A stretch of DNA of 52,184 bases from Bacteriovoracaceae bacterium (GCA_016784965.1 JADHTQ010000029.1:1-52184), one strand, 5' to 3'; shown: positions 35,287-45,276, numbered from the stretch's first letter. Program-made: numbers and translations. The notes: a model not told the origin generated them from the sequence alone.

Positions 35287-36284
35287 TGGATACTAATTTA
35301 AAAAATAAAAGCTTTGTTAAATTATTGGACTTTGATCAACAAGAGATCGAATACCTCCTAGAACTTTCCCGTGATCTCAAAAAAGCAAAAAAAAATGGCA
35401 GTGAAAAAGAAAACCTAAAGGATAAAAACATTGCTCTAATTTTCGAAAAGGCATCTACCCGTACCAGGTGCGCTTTTGAAACTGCCACTTACGATCAAGG
35501 GGGCCATATCACCTACTTGGGCCCAAGTGGCACACAAATCGGATTCAAAGAATCTATGAAAGATACTGCTAGAGTTTTGGGTCGCATGTATGATGGAATT
35601 CAGTACCGCGGGTTTGGCCAAGAAGTTGTAGAGGAGCTTGCCCAATATGCGGGAGTGCCTGTGTGGAACGGACTAACAAATGAGTTTCATCCAACCCAAG
35701 TACTTGCAGATCTTCTAACGATGATTGAACATTCAGATAAACCATTGAACAAAATTAAATTTTGCTATCTGGGAGACGCTAGAAACAATATGGGAAACTC
35801 TCTAATGGTGGGCGCTGCCAAAATGGGAATGGACTTTAAAGTTGCCGCCCCTAAGCAGTTCTTTCCTGAAGCTGAGCTGGTAGATAGATGTCAAGAGATT
35901 GCCAAGACCACTGGTGCAACTATTACTCTTTTTGAGTCTGTTGAAGATGCAGTAAAAGGTGTTGATTTTTTATATGCAGATGTTTGGCTTTCTATGGGTG
36001 AGCCTGCAAAATTGTGGGAAGAAAGAATTAAGCTTCTCTCCCCTTATCAAGTCAATCAAAAAGTAATAGAATTAACGGGTAATGATGAGGTAAAATTCCT
36101 ACATTGCCTTCCGGCCTTTCACAACTTAGAGACCACAATAGGAAAAAATGTCTACGACCAGTTCCAAATGGAAGCACTAGAAGTTACCGAAGAGGTTTTT
36201 GAGGGAAAACACTCAATTGTTTTTGATCAAGCAGAAAATCGTCTCCACACCATTAAGGCCGTCATGGTGGCCACTATGACCTAA
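35286..36284 (+). CDS. argF: Ornithine carbamoyltransferase
   Basis: A 332-residue enzyme that makes citrulline from ornithine and carbamoyl phosphate. Motifs: [13 protein letters not shown] (carbamoyl phosphate site STRTR), [20 protein letters not shown] (ornithine loop) and FLHCLPAFH (catalytic Cys). Length and motifs fit anabolic ArgF/ArgI; the catabolic ArcB form cannot be excluded. Translation is coupled to the upstream gene by a TAATG junction. Its last four bases overlap the end of the convergent sodium-pump beta-subunit gene. Confidence 0.93.
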   Translation: MDTNLKNKSFVKLLDFDQQEIEYLLELSRDLKKAKKNGSEKENLKDKNIALIFEKASTRTRCAFETATYDQGGHITYLGPSGTQIGFKESMKDTARVLGRMYDGIQYRGFGQEVVEELAQYAGVPVWNGLTNEFHPTQVLADLLTMIEHSDKPLNKIKFCYLGDARNNMGNSLMVGAAKMGMDFKVAAPKQFFPEAELVDRCQEIAKTTGATITLFESVEDAVKGVDFLYADVWLSMGEPAKLWEERIKLLSPYQVNQKVIELTGNDEVKFLHCLPAFHNLETTIGKNVYDQFQMEALEVTEEVFEGKHSIVFDQAENRLHTIKAVMVATMT

Positions 36285-37408
36285 CCCAACACAGAAAGAA
36301 GTACACCAGCTGCAATTGCAGAACCAATTACTCCTGAGACGTTTGGCGCCATAGCATGCATCAACAGATAGTTATGTGGATCTTCTTTTAGACCGACCAT
36401 ATGCACCACTCGCGCAGAATCTGGCACCGCTGAAACCCCAGCAGCTCCTACTAGCGGATTAATTTTATTTTCTTTATGTAAAAATAAGTTTAGAAATTTA
36501 GCAAATAAAATTCCACCGGCGGTCGCGACAATAAATGAGATCGCACCAAGGGCAAAGATCAAAATAGACTGTGGTCTAAGAAAAGTTTGTGCCTGAGTGC
36601 TAGCTCCAACTGTCACACCTAAAAGGATGGTTACACTGTCAATAAAAGCATGTCTTGCAGTATTAGCTAGGCGATCTGTTACACAACTTTCTTTTAAAAG
36701 GTTACCAAAAAATAGCATACCCAAAAGAGTCATCGCACCGGGAGCAATTAGAGAACACAATAAAAATGCAACAATGGGAAAAATTACTTTCTCTCTTTTG
36801 CTGACCTGTCTTGGTGCTTTCATTCTAGTCAGTCGCTCTTTTTTGTTGGTCAATAAATACATAACGGGAGGTTGGATAACGGGTACCAGCGCCATGTATG
36901 AGTAGGCGGCAATTGCAATGGGTCCAAGCAGCTCTGGGGCCAGCATAGAAGATAGAAAAATGGCAGTAGGCCCATCTGCCCCACCGATGATTCCAATTGC
37001 ACCTGATTGAGCAGGAGTAAAACCTAAAACCATAGCACCGACAAAAGTACCAAAAATACCAATTTGCGCTGCTGCACCCAACAGGACTAGTTTAGGGTTT
37101 GAAAGCATTGTAGAAAAATCTGTCATTGCTCCAAGGCCTAAAAAAATCAAAGGGGGATAAATCCCTTTTGAGACCCCCATATAGAGATAAGACAGCACAC
37201 TGCCCTCATCATAAACACTTAAAAGAAGACCTTCAATTGGAGGAATGTTTCCTATTAACACACCAAAACCGATGGGCACTAACAAAAGTGGCTCATAGTC
37301 TTTTACAACTGCCAAATAGATAAAGATACACGCAATGATCATCATGATAATATTGGTATAGTGTAGATGAGCAAATCCGGTAGTGCTTAAATAGTTCATG
37401 ACACTCAT
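36281..37408 (-). CDS. mmdB: Sodium-pumping decarboxylase beta subunit (MmdB/OadB/GcdB)
   Basis: A 375-residue membrane protein that takes CO2 from carboxybiotin and drives Na+ out. About nine hydrophobic segments; [10 protein letters not shown] (D145 within it) is the hallmark sodium/carboxybiotin site, and [18 protein letters not shown] is the second conserved loop. GGAGGG precedes the ATG. It is the last gene of the mmd operon, five bases after the biotin carrier gene. Confidence 0.93.
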   Translation of the reverse strand: MSVMNYLSTTGFAHLHYTNIIMMIIACIFIYLAVVKDYEPLLLVPIGFGVLIGNIPPIEGLLLSVYDEGSVLSYLYMGVSKGIYPPLIFLGLGAMTDFSTMLSNPKLVLLGAAAQIGIFGTFVGAMVLGFTPAQSGAIGIIGGADGPTAIFLSSMLAPELLGPIAIAAYSYMALVPVIQPPVMYLLTNKKERLTRMKAPRQVSKREKVIFPIVAFLLCSLIAPGAMTLLGMLFFGNLLKESCVTDRLANTARHAFIDSVTILLGVTVGASTQAQTFLRPQSILIFALGAISFIVATAGGILFAKFLNLFLHKENKINPLVGAAGVSAVPDSARVVHMVGLKEDPHNYLLMHAMAPNVSGVIGSAIAAGVLLSVLG

Positions 37409-37413
37409 ATTAA

Positions 37414-37875
37414 CTACCCTCCAATCTCAATAAGTGCCTGATCTTGTCCGACGTTATCACCTTCACTTACCAAGATAGCAGCAACTTTACCGCTAAATGT
37501 TGAATTGATTACATTCTCCATTTTCATAGCTTCCATAACCAAAATCTTTTGCCCAGCTTGAATTTGGTCTCCAACTTTCACGCAAACTTCTTTTATTTGC
37601 CCGGGTATCGGAGCGACCACTGCCTTGCCGCTACTTACTGCAGGTGCTGCAGTGGGTGCCACAACTGGGGCACTAGCAGACCTGGCAGGTCTTGCAGCTG
37701 GTTTAAAAACAGTGTTTGATTCTTTGGCCACCTGGTTGGTTAGTAAGTTTTTTATCTCATCAATATCAACATGATGGGTTTGCCCGTTTACTTCTACAGT
37801 TGCTTTTGTTGTAGAAAAATCTTTGACAGTCACATCGTACGAGTTGCTGTTTATTCTAAACTTATAATTTCTCAT
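37414..37875 (-). CDS. mmdC: Biotin carboxyl carrier subunit (MmdC-type)
   Basis: A 153-residue protein: a small N-terminal beta domain (1-50), an Ala/Pro-rich flexible linker (58-82, many AP pairs) and a C-terminal biotinyl domain with EAMKMEN, where K118 is the biotinylation site. The linker style is typical of carriers from sodium-pumping decarboxylases and transcarboxylase 1.3S. AAGGAG precedes the ATG. It must carry the carboxyl group between the carboxyltransferase and the membrane beta subunit. Confidence 0.93.
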   Translation of the reverse strand: MRNYKFRINSNSYDVTVKDFSTTKATVEVNGQTHHVDIDEIKNLLTNQVAKESNTVFKPAARPARSASAPVVAPTAAPAVSSGKAVVAPIPGQIKEVCVKVGDQIQAGQKILVMEAMKMENVINSTFSGKVAAILVSEGDNVGQDQALIEIGG

Positions 37876-37880
37876 TTTTT

Positions 37881-38276
37881 CTATCTCCTTCTAAAGGCAT
37901 TTTCCCGCAGTCCTAGATTTGCAAATCTTCCACCAATCTTCCACAGGGATTCTTTGTCATCATACATATCCCAAGTAATTTTTTGGGAATTTTCAAGAAA
38001 GTGCCGCTCCATGTGTAGGGCCATGGCAATGGCCAAATAGGTGTCATCTTCAGTCTTGTCCACAACGGTAGACTCACTGGGGGGCCCAACCACTGGTGTA
38101 GCCGTCTTGGCTTTTCGTTCCAACATTTTTAAAATTTTCGGCAAAACTGTTATGTAAATACTAATACATATAAGTCCTACAAAAACAACGGACATACCCA
38201 AAAGACTAAACGTTAGAGCATTTAAATTCTCAGTAAAAACATTAGAAAAGCTAACATTAATTGTATTATTAAGCAT
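37881..38276 (-). CDS. mmdD: Sodium-pumping decarboxylase gamma subunit (OadG/MmdD-type)
   Basis: A 131-residue protein with a single N-terminal transmembrane helix (about 22-50, LTFSLLGMSVVFVGL) followed by a charged linker (KMLERKAKT, then TPVVGPPSE) and a C-terminal helical tail. This is the OadG layout; gamma/delta subunits hold the decarboxylase complex together. The tail includes ALHMERHFLENS, which is longer than in many OadG proteins. The next gene starts five bases after the stop. Confidence 0.82.
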   Translation of the reverse strand: MLNNTINVSFSNVFTENLNALTFSLLGMSVVFVGLICISIYITVLPKILKMLERKAKTATPVVGPPSESTVVDKTEDDTYLAIAMALHMERHFLENSQKITWDMYDDKESLWKIGGRFANLGLRENAFRRR

Positions 38277-38308
38277 AACTTACCTTTTATTTAAAACCTC
38301 TACATAAG

Positions 38309-39859
38309 CTATAGAGGGATATTCCCGTGCTTCTTTAAAGGGTTTGAGTCTTTTTTATTCTTGAGTAATCCCAACGCTTTAATGATGCGTAGTCTTGTCG
38401 TTTTAGGTTCAATAATGTCATCCACATATCCGCGCTCTGCTGCTTGATAAGGAGTTAAGAAAGTATCGATATACTCTTGCTCTTTATCTTGAACAAATTT
38501 TGCTGGATCATTGCTCTTTTTTGCTTCACGCCCATAGAGAATTTCGCTAGCACCTTTTGCGCCCATTACAGCAATCTCAGCAGTAGGCCAAGCATAGTTC
38601 ATGTCTCCTCTTAAATGTTTTGAAGACATTACACAATACGCTCCACCATAGTTTTTGCGAGTTACAATTGTAATTTTAGGAACAGTAGCTTCTGCATAAG
38701 CATACATTAGCTTAGCACCATGACGTATGACACCTGCATATTCTTGAGCAGTACCTGGCAAAAAGCCTGGAACATCAACCAGTGAAACAATTGGTACATT
38801 AAAGCAGTCACAAAATCTAATAAAACGTGCCGCTTTAACAGATGCATTACAATCTAAGACTCCAGCTAATACTTTTGGTTGATTGGCAACAATCCCAACA
38901 GGCATTCCACCATAACGAGCAAAACCAACTACTACATTGCCCGCAAACTCAGGTTGAACCTCATGAAAATCGCCATTATCTGCTGTCAAATGAATAACAT
39001 CTTTAATATCATAGGCCATCATAGTGTTATTGGGTATGAGTTGATTAAGCTGCTCTTCGGCACGATCTACTGGATCATCAGTCATTAAAACTGGTGGGGA
39101 CTCAGCATTATTTTGAGGTAAAAAAGAGATCAAGGCCTTAATATACATTATTGCATCTTCTTCTGAGTCTGCACCGTAGTGGATAACCCCACTTTTGCTT
39201 GCATGCATCGCTGCTCCGCCCAAGTCTTCTTCACTAACATTTTCATGTGTCACAGACTTAACAACTTTGGGACCAGTTAAAAACATATAACTATTCTCTC
39301 TCACCATAATGCTAAAATCAGTAAGAGCGGGTGAGTACACAGCACCACCAGCACAAGGACCCATTATTACAGAAATTTGAGGGATAACCCCTGAGGCCAT
39401 TACATTCCTAAAAAATATGTTTGAATAACCCGCTAGACTTTCTATCCCCTCTTGAATGCGAGCGCCGCCAGAGTCTACTAAACCAATAACGGGTGCGCCA
39501 TTTTTAATGGCCATGTCCATTATTTTACAAATTTTTTCAGCATTAGTTTCTGAAAGAGATCCGCCATTTACCGTAAAATCTTGGGCATAAACAAAGACAA
39601 TGCGACCATTAATTGTTCCATGGCCCGAAACTACCCCATCTCCAGGATTTATCTTTTTTTCCATTCCAAAGCGGTTGCACCGATGCGCCTTAAATACATC
39701 TATCTCTTCAAAACTACCCTCATCTAATAATAACTCTAATCTTTCTCTAGCCGTCTTTCTGCCCTTTTTGTGTTGGGCAGCGATTCGATCCTTTCCACCA
39801 CCAAGACGAGCTTGTTCTCTGAGCTTCATCAATCTATCAAGTCTTTCTTCGATTTTCAT
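38309..39859 (-). CDS. mmdA: Methylmalonyl-CoA decarboxylase / propionyl-CoA carboxylase carboxyltransferase subunit
   Basis: A 516-residue crotonase-fold carboxyltransferase. ATG 39859 follows AAGGG; the GTG at 39898, which overlaps the epimerase stop as GTGA, is the alternative start. [19 protein letters not shown] matches the usual family N-terminus. Other motifs are [69 protein letters not shown] and [16 protein letters not shown]. It transfers CO2 between methylmalonyl-CoA (or propionyl-CoA) and carrier biotin. Because its operon holds beta and gamma sodium-pump subunits and an epimerase but no biotin carboxylase, methylmalonyl-CoA decarboxylase is the best call. Glutaconyl-CoA decarboxylase is less likely with the epimerase present. 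Confidence 0.9.
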   Translation of the reverse strand: MKIEERLDRLMKLREQARLGGGKDRIAAQHKKGRKTARERLELLLDEGSFEEIDVFKAHRCNRFGMEKKINPGDGVVSGHGTINGRIVFVYAQDFTVNGGSLSETNAEKICKIMDMAIKNGAPVIGLVDSGGARIQEGIESLAGYSNIFFRNVMASGVIPQISVIMGPCAGGAVYSPALTDFSIMVRENSYMFLTGPKVVKSVTHENVSEEDLGGAAMHASKSGVIHYGADSEEDAIMYIKALISFLPQNNAESPPVLMTDDPVDRAEEQLNQLIPNNTMMAYDIKDVIHLTADNGDFHEVQPEFAGNVVVGFARYGGMPVGIVANQPKVLAGVLDCNASVKAARFIRFCDCFNVPIVSLVDVPGFLPGTAQEYAGVIRHGAKLMYAYAEATVPKITIVTRKNYGGAYCVMSSKHLRGDMNYAWPTAEIAVMGAKGASEILYGREAKKSNDPAKFVQDKEQEYIDTFLTPYQAAERGYVDDIIEPKTTRLRIIKALGLLKNKKDSNPLKKHGNIPL

Positions 39860-39894
39860 ACCCTTCCCTTTGTCTGCTCTATAAAATTTTTTTG

Positions 39895-40299
39895 TCACTT
39901 TTCATCACTGCAAAATTCTGTCAAAACTCCATGAGTAGATTTTGGATGCAAGAAAGCAACTTTTTTGCCCCCCGCTCCGTCAATTGGAGTTTTGTGTATC
40001 AGCTTGGCACCAGCCTTTTGTGCTTGCTCTAATTGAGATTTTATATCATTTGTATAGTACGCAACGTGATGTATTCCTTCACCATTTTTCGACATAAACT
40101 TAGCAATAGGGCTATCGTCGCTGGTTGGTTCCAAAAGCTCTATATGGGTGTCTCCAACGTGGAAAAAAGCAGTCCTAACTTTTTGTGATACTACCTCTTC
40201 CATCCCCTGACACTTTATACCAAGAACATTTTCGTAGAAAGCGATCGACTCCTCCAGGGACTTCACAGCAATTCCTAAATGATCAATCTTTTCTACCAT
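39895..40299 (-). CDS. mce: Methylmalonyl-CoA epimerase
   Basis: A 134-residue vicinal-oxygen-chelate protein. [11 protein letters not shown] supplies the first metal His, HIELLEP a Glu, EGIHHVAY the second His, and GVLTEFC the last Glu. Length and motifs are those of methylmalonyl-CoA epimerase, which interconverts the R and S forms. It is first in the mmd operon, directly upstream of mmdA, consistent with feeding S-methylmalonyl-CoA to the decarboxylase. Confidence 0.93.
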   Translation of the reverse strand: MVEKIDHLGIAVKSLEESIAFYENVLGIKCQGMEEVVSQKVRTAFFHVGDTHIELLEPTSDDSPIAKFMSKNGEGIHHVAYYTNDIKSQLEQAQKAGAKLIHKTPIDGAGGKKVAFLHPKSTHGVLTEFCSDEK

Positions 40300-40388
40300 T
40301 AATAGTACACCTAAAAAAAAACTAGATTACGTTATCAGATTGCAACTAACCTTGCAAATATGTTATCTTTAAGATTAAGGAGAAATAT

Positions 40389-40856
40389 ATGGAAGAAGCT
40401 AAAAATTATTGGAGAAAATGCAGTACCTGCAAAAAAGAAATTGGATATGGAGCAGCGTATCAGGTATGTAGTGTCTCTACTTGTCGTAAATCTGTCTACT
40501 GCTCCGTCACCTGCTGGGATATTCACGTCCCTGTTATGAATCACAAAAGCGCATGGGCCGAAGAAGAAATAGCTCCACCAAAAATACCTGTTCACCAAGA
40601 AGAAAGTAGAGCACCTCGTAGAATTATGGTAAATACTAGTGGGCAAAAAGGATCTGTTGTTCAAAGAAGCGACATACCTATAGATATTTTAATTGTTGCT
40701 TCAAAACTTAAACATTACATCAAAGTTAAATATGACCTAAACACCTCGGCCAATGTTATGGAAAAGTTATCAGATATCGTTAGAAAAGTTACTGATGATG
40801 CTGCAGAACATGCGCGCTTAGAAGGCAGAAAAACAATTATGGACAAGGATTTTTAA
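40389..40856 (+). CDS. Zinc-finger / histone-fold protein
   Basis: A 155-residue protein in three parts. Residues 11-52 hold eight possible zinc ligands: C11, C14, C27, C32, C38, C42, H46 and H52, spaced as in MYND/ZZ-type cross-brace fingers. Residues 57-93 are a Pro/Glu/Arg linker. Residues 95-155 resemble an archaeal-type histone: a first helix (DILIVASKLKHYIKVK), loop NTSANVMEK, a central helix (LSDIVRKVTDDAAEHARLEG), and the hallmark RKTI...D (R147-D154) loop. The protein stops one residue after the conserved Asp, so the third helix is nearly absent, as I recall for other bacterial histones. AAGGAG precedes the ATG. Likely a DNA-binding chromatin or regulatory protein. The stop overlaps the next gene's ATG. 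Confidence 0.82.
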   Translation: MEEAKNYWRKCSTCKKEIGYGAAYQVCSVSTCRKSVYCSVTCWDIHVPVMNHKSAWAEEEIAPPKIPVHQEESRAPRRIMVNTSGQKGSVVQRSDIPIDILIVASKLKHYIKVKYDLNTSANVMEKLSDIVRKVTDDAAEHARLEGRKTIMDKDF

Positions 40857-41881
40857 TGAAGAAAACGGCAGATGCATTTGTACTGACCGGGTCCAAAAAC
40901 CAATTAAAAATTTTACTCATTAAGAGAAAAAATGATCCATACAAGGGAAGTTGGGCGTTTCCCGGGGGATTTATTGAAAAAGACGAAAGGCCAATAGATG
41001 CTTGCTACCGAGAGCTTTTTGAAGAAACGGGACTTGACCTTACCAAGCTACAACCAAACCCTAACTTCGCTTACCCACTTTTAATCCGTAAAAAAAAGGG
41101 GCGTGATCCAAGGGGACCTGTGATCACCTACCCTTACCTCTTTTGGATACCAAAACCTTTGGAAGTAGCAGGTGCAGACGACGCCGAGCAAGCTAGTTGG
41201 GTTGCTATTGACCAGGTCGACGAGCTAGCTTTTGATCATGGAGCAATTTTGTGTGAAGCCTTAGGACTTCTATTTCCTGGCATGCATAGTTACCAAGAGC
41301 ACTTTAAAGATGTAAAGCTCCCTCAATTGATGTTAAAAAATTTCCAAGCAGAAACAAGTGCACCCATAATATTTTTCGGTGGTAGTTTCAATCCTTGGCA
41401 TGAAGGTCATGAAAAATGCGTCGAACTGTGTACCAAACAATTCCCAAACAGTAGCATAATTATCATCCCCGATACAAACCCATGGAAAGAAATCAATGGT
41501 ACACTACATAGGCACCGCTGCTTTTGGTCTGGTTTTCACAGCATTTGTAAAAAAATGAAACTTCCCAACGTATCCATCTATCCAGGTCTGTGGGGTATGG
41601 AAGAAGCGGTCCACGTCATTGATTGGATCGACAAAACTAACTTTTTAAATATTAGATTATTAATTGGTGATGATGTTTTGTTTGATATTTTAAAATGGAA
41701 AGATAGCACAAGGTTACTTACTATCCTAAAGGGACTTTTAGTTGTTCCACGAATTCATGAGTTTACAGACTTACAAGACATTAGCTTAGACATTTTAAAA
41801 GTTAATCCGCAATTAGAAATTGAAGTACTGCCCCAACACGAATTTCAAGACATCTCATCTACAAAGCTTAGAGATAGTTGA
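40856..41881 (+). CDS. Nudix hydrolase fused to NadD-like nucleotidyltransferase
   Basis: A 341-residue fusion. Residues 1-150 are a Nudix domain with a full Nudix box from G38 to L60 (GGFIEKDERPIDACYRELFE then ETGL), which fits Gx5Ex7REUxEExGU; it resembles ADP-ribose pyrophosphatases. Residues 168-341 are a nucleotidyltransferase with GGSFNPWHEGH (175-185, the ATP-binding GxFxPxHxGH motif) and the C-terminal ISSTKLRD (the usual ISST.(I/L)R). This suggests nicotinate or nicotinamide mononucleotide adenylyltransferase activity and NAD-derived ADP-ribose turnover. In the known NadM-Nudix bifunctional enzymes the order is reversed. The start overlaps the histone stop in TAATG. Confidence 0.82.
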   Translation: MKKTADAFVLTGSKNQLKILLIKRKNDPYKGSWAFPGGFIEKDERPIDACYRELFEETGLDLTKLQPNPNFAYPLLIRKKKGRDPRGPVITYPYLFWIPKPLEVAGADDAEQASWVAIDQVDELAFDHGAILCEALGLLFPGMHSYQEHFKDVKLPQLMLKNFQAETSAPIIFFGGSFNPWHEGHEKCVELCTKQFPNSSIIIIPDTNPWKEINGTLHRHRCFWSGFHSICKKMKLPNVSIYPGLWGMEEAVHVIDWIDKTNFLNIRLLIGDDVLFDILKWKDSTRLLTILKGLLVVPRIHEFTDLQDISLDILKVNPQLEIEVLPQHEFQDISSTKLRDS

Positions 41882-41990
41882 TCAGTCCTCTTGCTTAAAG
41901 CTTTTTTAAAATTATAAACTTGGGTTTTTAGCGGTAAGAATGTAGAGTTATAGTTAACTTTAATAATTTTTATTGAGGAGCAAATAAAAG

Positions 41991-42431
41991 ATGATTGTAG
42001 GTACTTTAAAAGACACAAATATATTCAAAGGTGTTGAAGATGAACACCTAGAGGCCATCGAAAAATTTTGTCAAACCAAAGATTTAGATGAAGAGGACAC
42101 TATTATTGCACTGTCTGACACAGACTATGATATTTACAGGGTAATGGAGGGAAAAGTTGGCGTAGAAGTTAACGATTCACCTGGACAGTATGTGGCCAAA
42201 ATCGGCAAAGGTGGAATCTTTGGAGATATGGCATTTTCCAGAAAATCTAAAAGAACTTCAAATGTGGTTGCCCTAGAAAAAACTCAAGTTTTAAAAATCG
42301 ATGGACCTAAACTTGATGAGTATCTCAACTCTAACCACGATGTTGGTTACCAAGTTATGAAAAATTTAATGAAAATACTATGCCAAAGGTTGGATACCAC
42401 CACCTTTATGCTTAGTATGTACAAAGACTAA
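41991..42431 (+). CDS. Cyclic-nucleotide-binding domain protein
   Basis: A 146-residue protein consisting of one cNMP-binding (CAP-like) beta-roll: LKDTNIFKGVEDEHLEAI, IYRVMEGKVGVEV, IGKGGIFGDMAFSRKSKRTSNVVA (the phosphate-binding cassette region; FGDMAF with an Arg/Lys-rich follow-up), then the C-helix. There is no DNA-binding domain, so it would be a regulator of a partner or a stand-alone sensor. GAGGAG precedes the ATG. Whether it binds cAMP, c-di-GMP or nothing cannot be told from sequence. Confidence 0.85.
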   Translation: MIVGTLKDTNIFKGVEDEHLEAIEKFCQTKDLDEEDTIIALSDTDYDIYRVMEGKVGVEVNDSPGQYVAKIGKGGIFGDMAFSRKSKRTSNVVALEKTQVLKIDGPKLDEYLNSNHDVGYQVMKNLMKILCQRLDTTTFMLSMYKD

Positions 42432-42588
42432 ATAGATTCAATATATCAAAGTCCATATTCCGGCCCTTTATATTTCATGGCATTAAAAAGTCAAACGTTA
42501 CAATTTTTTGTAGAGTTTATTTATAAACTATTTCATCAACAAATTAATTAGATTACAATATTATAAACTACTTTAAAAAAGGTAATAC

Positions 42589-45258
42589 ATGGCTTTTAAA
42601 TACATTTTTTTCATAATAGTTTTTCTAACAATTCAAGCTTCATCTGCCTCTAGACGCAAAGGGTGTGAGAGTGTCGCTTCATGTAAGGCCCGAGATGGTG
42701 AAGTTTGCATCATTGCAACAGATTGCCACAAACCCATCGGTATAAAACTGACAGTCGATTGTAAGAAAAACAAATGTATTTACGCTGATCCCAATGATGA
42801 TGCAAACCCCAATTCACTTGCAGATGGAACATCATTGAAAACTAAGGCAAAAAAAACAGCTTCAAAGAAGAAAGCCTCATCTGGATCTGCAAACAAAAAC
42901 AAAGGTAAAAACAAAAGTAACGAGATGTTAAAAATGCTACCCATGGCCCTTGGCCTTTTAGGTAATCTCGGCGGTGGTGAGAGTGGTGGTGATGGTGGCG
43001 GCAGCGATGGAGCTCAACAAGGACAGGCGGTTGGATCTCCCCAAAGAGGGTCAGGTGGCTCAATGTCCGCCCCCGGTAAATTTACACAAAACAATTCGCA
43101 AAGAGAATCTTTGAGTGACCTAAAAAATAACCTCAAAACATTATCAAAAAAGCGCGAAGAAAGTATCAAAAAGGTGTATGCAACTTGTTTGGCAATTAAG
43201 CAAGCTCTAACGCCTAAAAAAAAGAAAAAGGGAGCAAAAAAAAATAATGTGATTACCGAGGATATTAAACTACTAGCAAAAGCTTGTGGTAGCTATCTCC
43301 AAGAAATAAAAAAAATTAATAATGAGCACAGTTTAGAAAATAATTTAAATGCAGACAAAAACAAATCTGACTCGTGTTCAGGAGATCACTTTGCTGCAAT
43401 TAAACAAGTTGTGGCCCAAAAGCAAAAGTCTGCCACACTAATTCAAAATAGAGGTTATGCCGCAGACAAGTTAACAAAAGAAATTAATAAGCAATGTAAA
43501 GATATAGAAGATTGGAGCAAGGTTAGAAAAAAATTAGTAGATAAGTTTGAAAATAAGCAAACAGAAATTGGTAAAAGACTTAAACAGTTTCTAAACTGTC
43601 AAGCTAGTCTCAGTCAACAAATACCTGAGAGCATACCTCACGCAGAAGCACTAGATAGCTTGTTGGCCCTTTTTAACCAATCAATAACAAACAAATTAAC
43701 TAGAGCAGACGATACATTAAAAAAAGCTAAACAGAAGAAGAAACAGAAGAAGAAAAAGAAGGACATGGTTAAACAAAAGTATAAAAAGTTTGATGAATTA
43801 TTTAAAGCATTAAAAGCTCAATATCACATAGATAATCCACAGGAGACCTTTATAAAATCATGGAATACCCTAGCACCACAAATCCCAACACATCTAAATA
43901 GTTACCGACCTCAATTGGGAACTGAGCAAAATCCATGTTTTGGTCATGTAAAAAAAATTAGCTCACAGGTTAAAAACATAACTAAACAGTTTAAAAAGAT
44001 AAATAAAAATTCAAAAAAGACACTCACTAAGTCACTACCTCCCATAGAGGATTCTGACTTTGTAGAGCTTGCTGGCGCCTTTGGTAAAGAAATGAACGAT
44101 TTTTCCATTGATCCAGCAGGTAAAGAACCAAGAAACATATTAGGTCTGACCAAATTTCAAATGATGGAGGTATATGCACTGGCGTCTAATATCTACAATG
44201 AAGAGTTTCAAGCAAAGTTTGCTCACCCCACCACCAGATTTGAGCTATGGTGCAAATATAAAACAAACTCTCAAGAGATCTCCGAAATGGAAAAAGAATC
44301 GGCAAGCCTGGTCTATAAAATTGCAAGCTACTCCCAAGAGATGTTAGGGCTTGGTAAACGAAGTATGGCAGCAGGAAGCCTTAAGGTCATGGCCACCCAC
44401 TTTCAATCCTGTGATGTCATTGACTTTGCCAACTCCGGCAAAAATGGAAGTTGTTCGCCCTTTGTACAAAACGGCCAGCAGGGGCAAAGTCCCCGTGCCA
44501 TAGTAGGAGGTAAAAATAGCAGCAGAAGCAATCCTCAATGCATTCCCACAAGCGATTCTCAACATAAATACCGCATGGGCGGGAAATTCTCAGGAAGCTC
44601 TAATTATATAAACCCTTTAGGTAATGTTGATTGCTCTGGTTTTACCTCAGCTTCTATGGCCGCCTCTGGGCTTAAATGGTCAAGTGATCAAAGTGGAGCT
44701 TATAGATCTCTTGGCACTGCCCAAATTGATGGTGTCACTCGTTCTGCAAATAGTTGTTTTGAAGCACCCGTGATGGATGGGACCTCATCTATAAAACCGG
44801 GAGACCTCATAAATAGCTCAAACGACCATAGCATGCTGGTCCAAACTGTAGGTTTAGACCCATTTGGAGTGGGTGGAGCTTCCACGCCCAGCGATTGTAG
44901 TCGCATCGGTCCGGCTCAACTGGATTTTACCGTCTCCCACAGTTCTGCTCAGGGTCTATCGGGAGTGCAAACAACACATGTTAGAAATTTAAGAGCAACT
45001 CGGCATGTGGCCCAATTTGTAAAAATGGCCAGACAAACGTGCTACGCAAAGGTTACAAATAGCCAGTATCAAGCGGGAAGGCAAAACCTTGGAAGTGGCT
45101 CTAGAGGCAATAGATACTTTACCATTGCCAGGCATTTAGGCGATAAAAAAGCCGGCTGTACAACAACTCCAGCACGACTAAAGGGAGAAGAATGCATTCA
45201 AGACTGTTACCGAGATGCTATGAAAGATAAAGGTTGTGCTTGTTCTAAAGAACTTTAA
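42589..45258 (+). CDS. Exported multidomain protein with NlpC/P60-like domain
   Basis: An 889-residue protein with a signal peptide (1-20), a six-Cys module (KGCESVASC to CKKNKC, about 25-65), a Gly/Ser-rich linker (about 122-160), a long Lys-rich helical part (about 165-500, includes KKAKQKKKQKKKKKD) and a C-terminal NlpC/P60-like domain. In it NVDCSGFTSASMA gives the candidate nucleophile C682, PGDLI a conserved strand and NDHSMLV the candidate His H747. These enzymes cleave peptidoglycan stem peptides. The last 130 residues add several Cys. AAAGG precedes the ATG. It starts a run with a small exported protein and a trypsin-like protease. Confidence 0.72.
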   Translation: MAFKYIFFIIVFLTIQASSASRRKGCESVASCKARDGEVCIIATDCHKPIGIKLTVDCKKNKCIYADPNDDANPNSLADGTSLKTKAKKTASKKKASSGSANKNKGKNKSNEMLKMLPMALGLLGNLGGGESGGDGGGSDGAQQGQAVGSPQRGSGGSMSAPGKFTQNNSQRESLSDLKNNLKTLSKKREESIKKVYATCLAIKQALTPKKKKKGAKKNNVITEDIKLLAKACGSYLQEIKKINNEHSLENNLNADKNKSDSCSGDHFAAIKQVVAQKQKSATLIQNRGYAADKLTKEINKQCKDIEDWSKVRKKLVDKFENKQTEIGKRLKQFLNCQASLSQQIPESIPHAEALDSLLALFNQSITNKLTRADDTLKKAKQKKKQKKKKKDMVKQKYKKFDELFKALKAQYHIDNPQETFIKSWNTLAPQIPTHLNSYRPQLGTEQNPCFGHVKKISSQVKNITKQFKKINKNSKKTLTKSLPPIEDSDFVELAGAFGKEMNDFSIDPAGKEPRNILGLTKFQMMEVYALASNIYNEEFQAKFAHPTTRFELWCKYKTNSQEISEMEKESASLVYKIASYSQEMLGLGKRSMAAGSLKVMATHFQSCDVIDFANSGKNGSCSPFVQNGQQGQSPRAIVGGKNSSRSNPQCIPTSDSQHKYRMGGKFSGSSNYINPLGNVDCSGFTSASMAASGLKWSSDQSGAYRSLGTAQIDGVTRSANSCFEAPVMDGTSSIKPGDLINSSNDHSMLVQTVGLDPFGVGGASTPSDCSRIGPAQLDFTVSHSSAQGLSGVQTTHVRNLRATRHVAQFVKMARQTCYAKVTNSQYQAGRQNLGSGSRGNRYFTIARHLGDKKAGCTTTPARLKGEECIQDCYRDAMKDKGCACSKEL

Positions 45259-45276
45259 AATGTAAGGAGAAATCTC

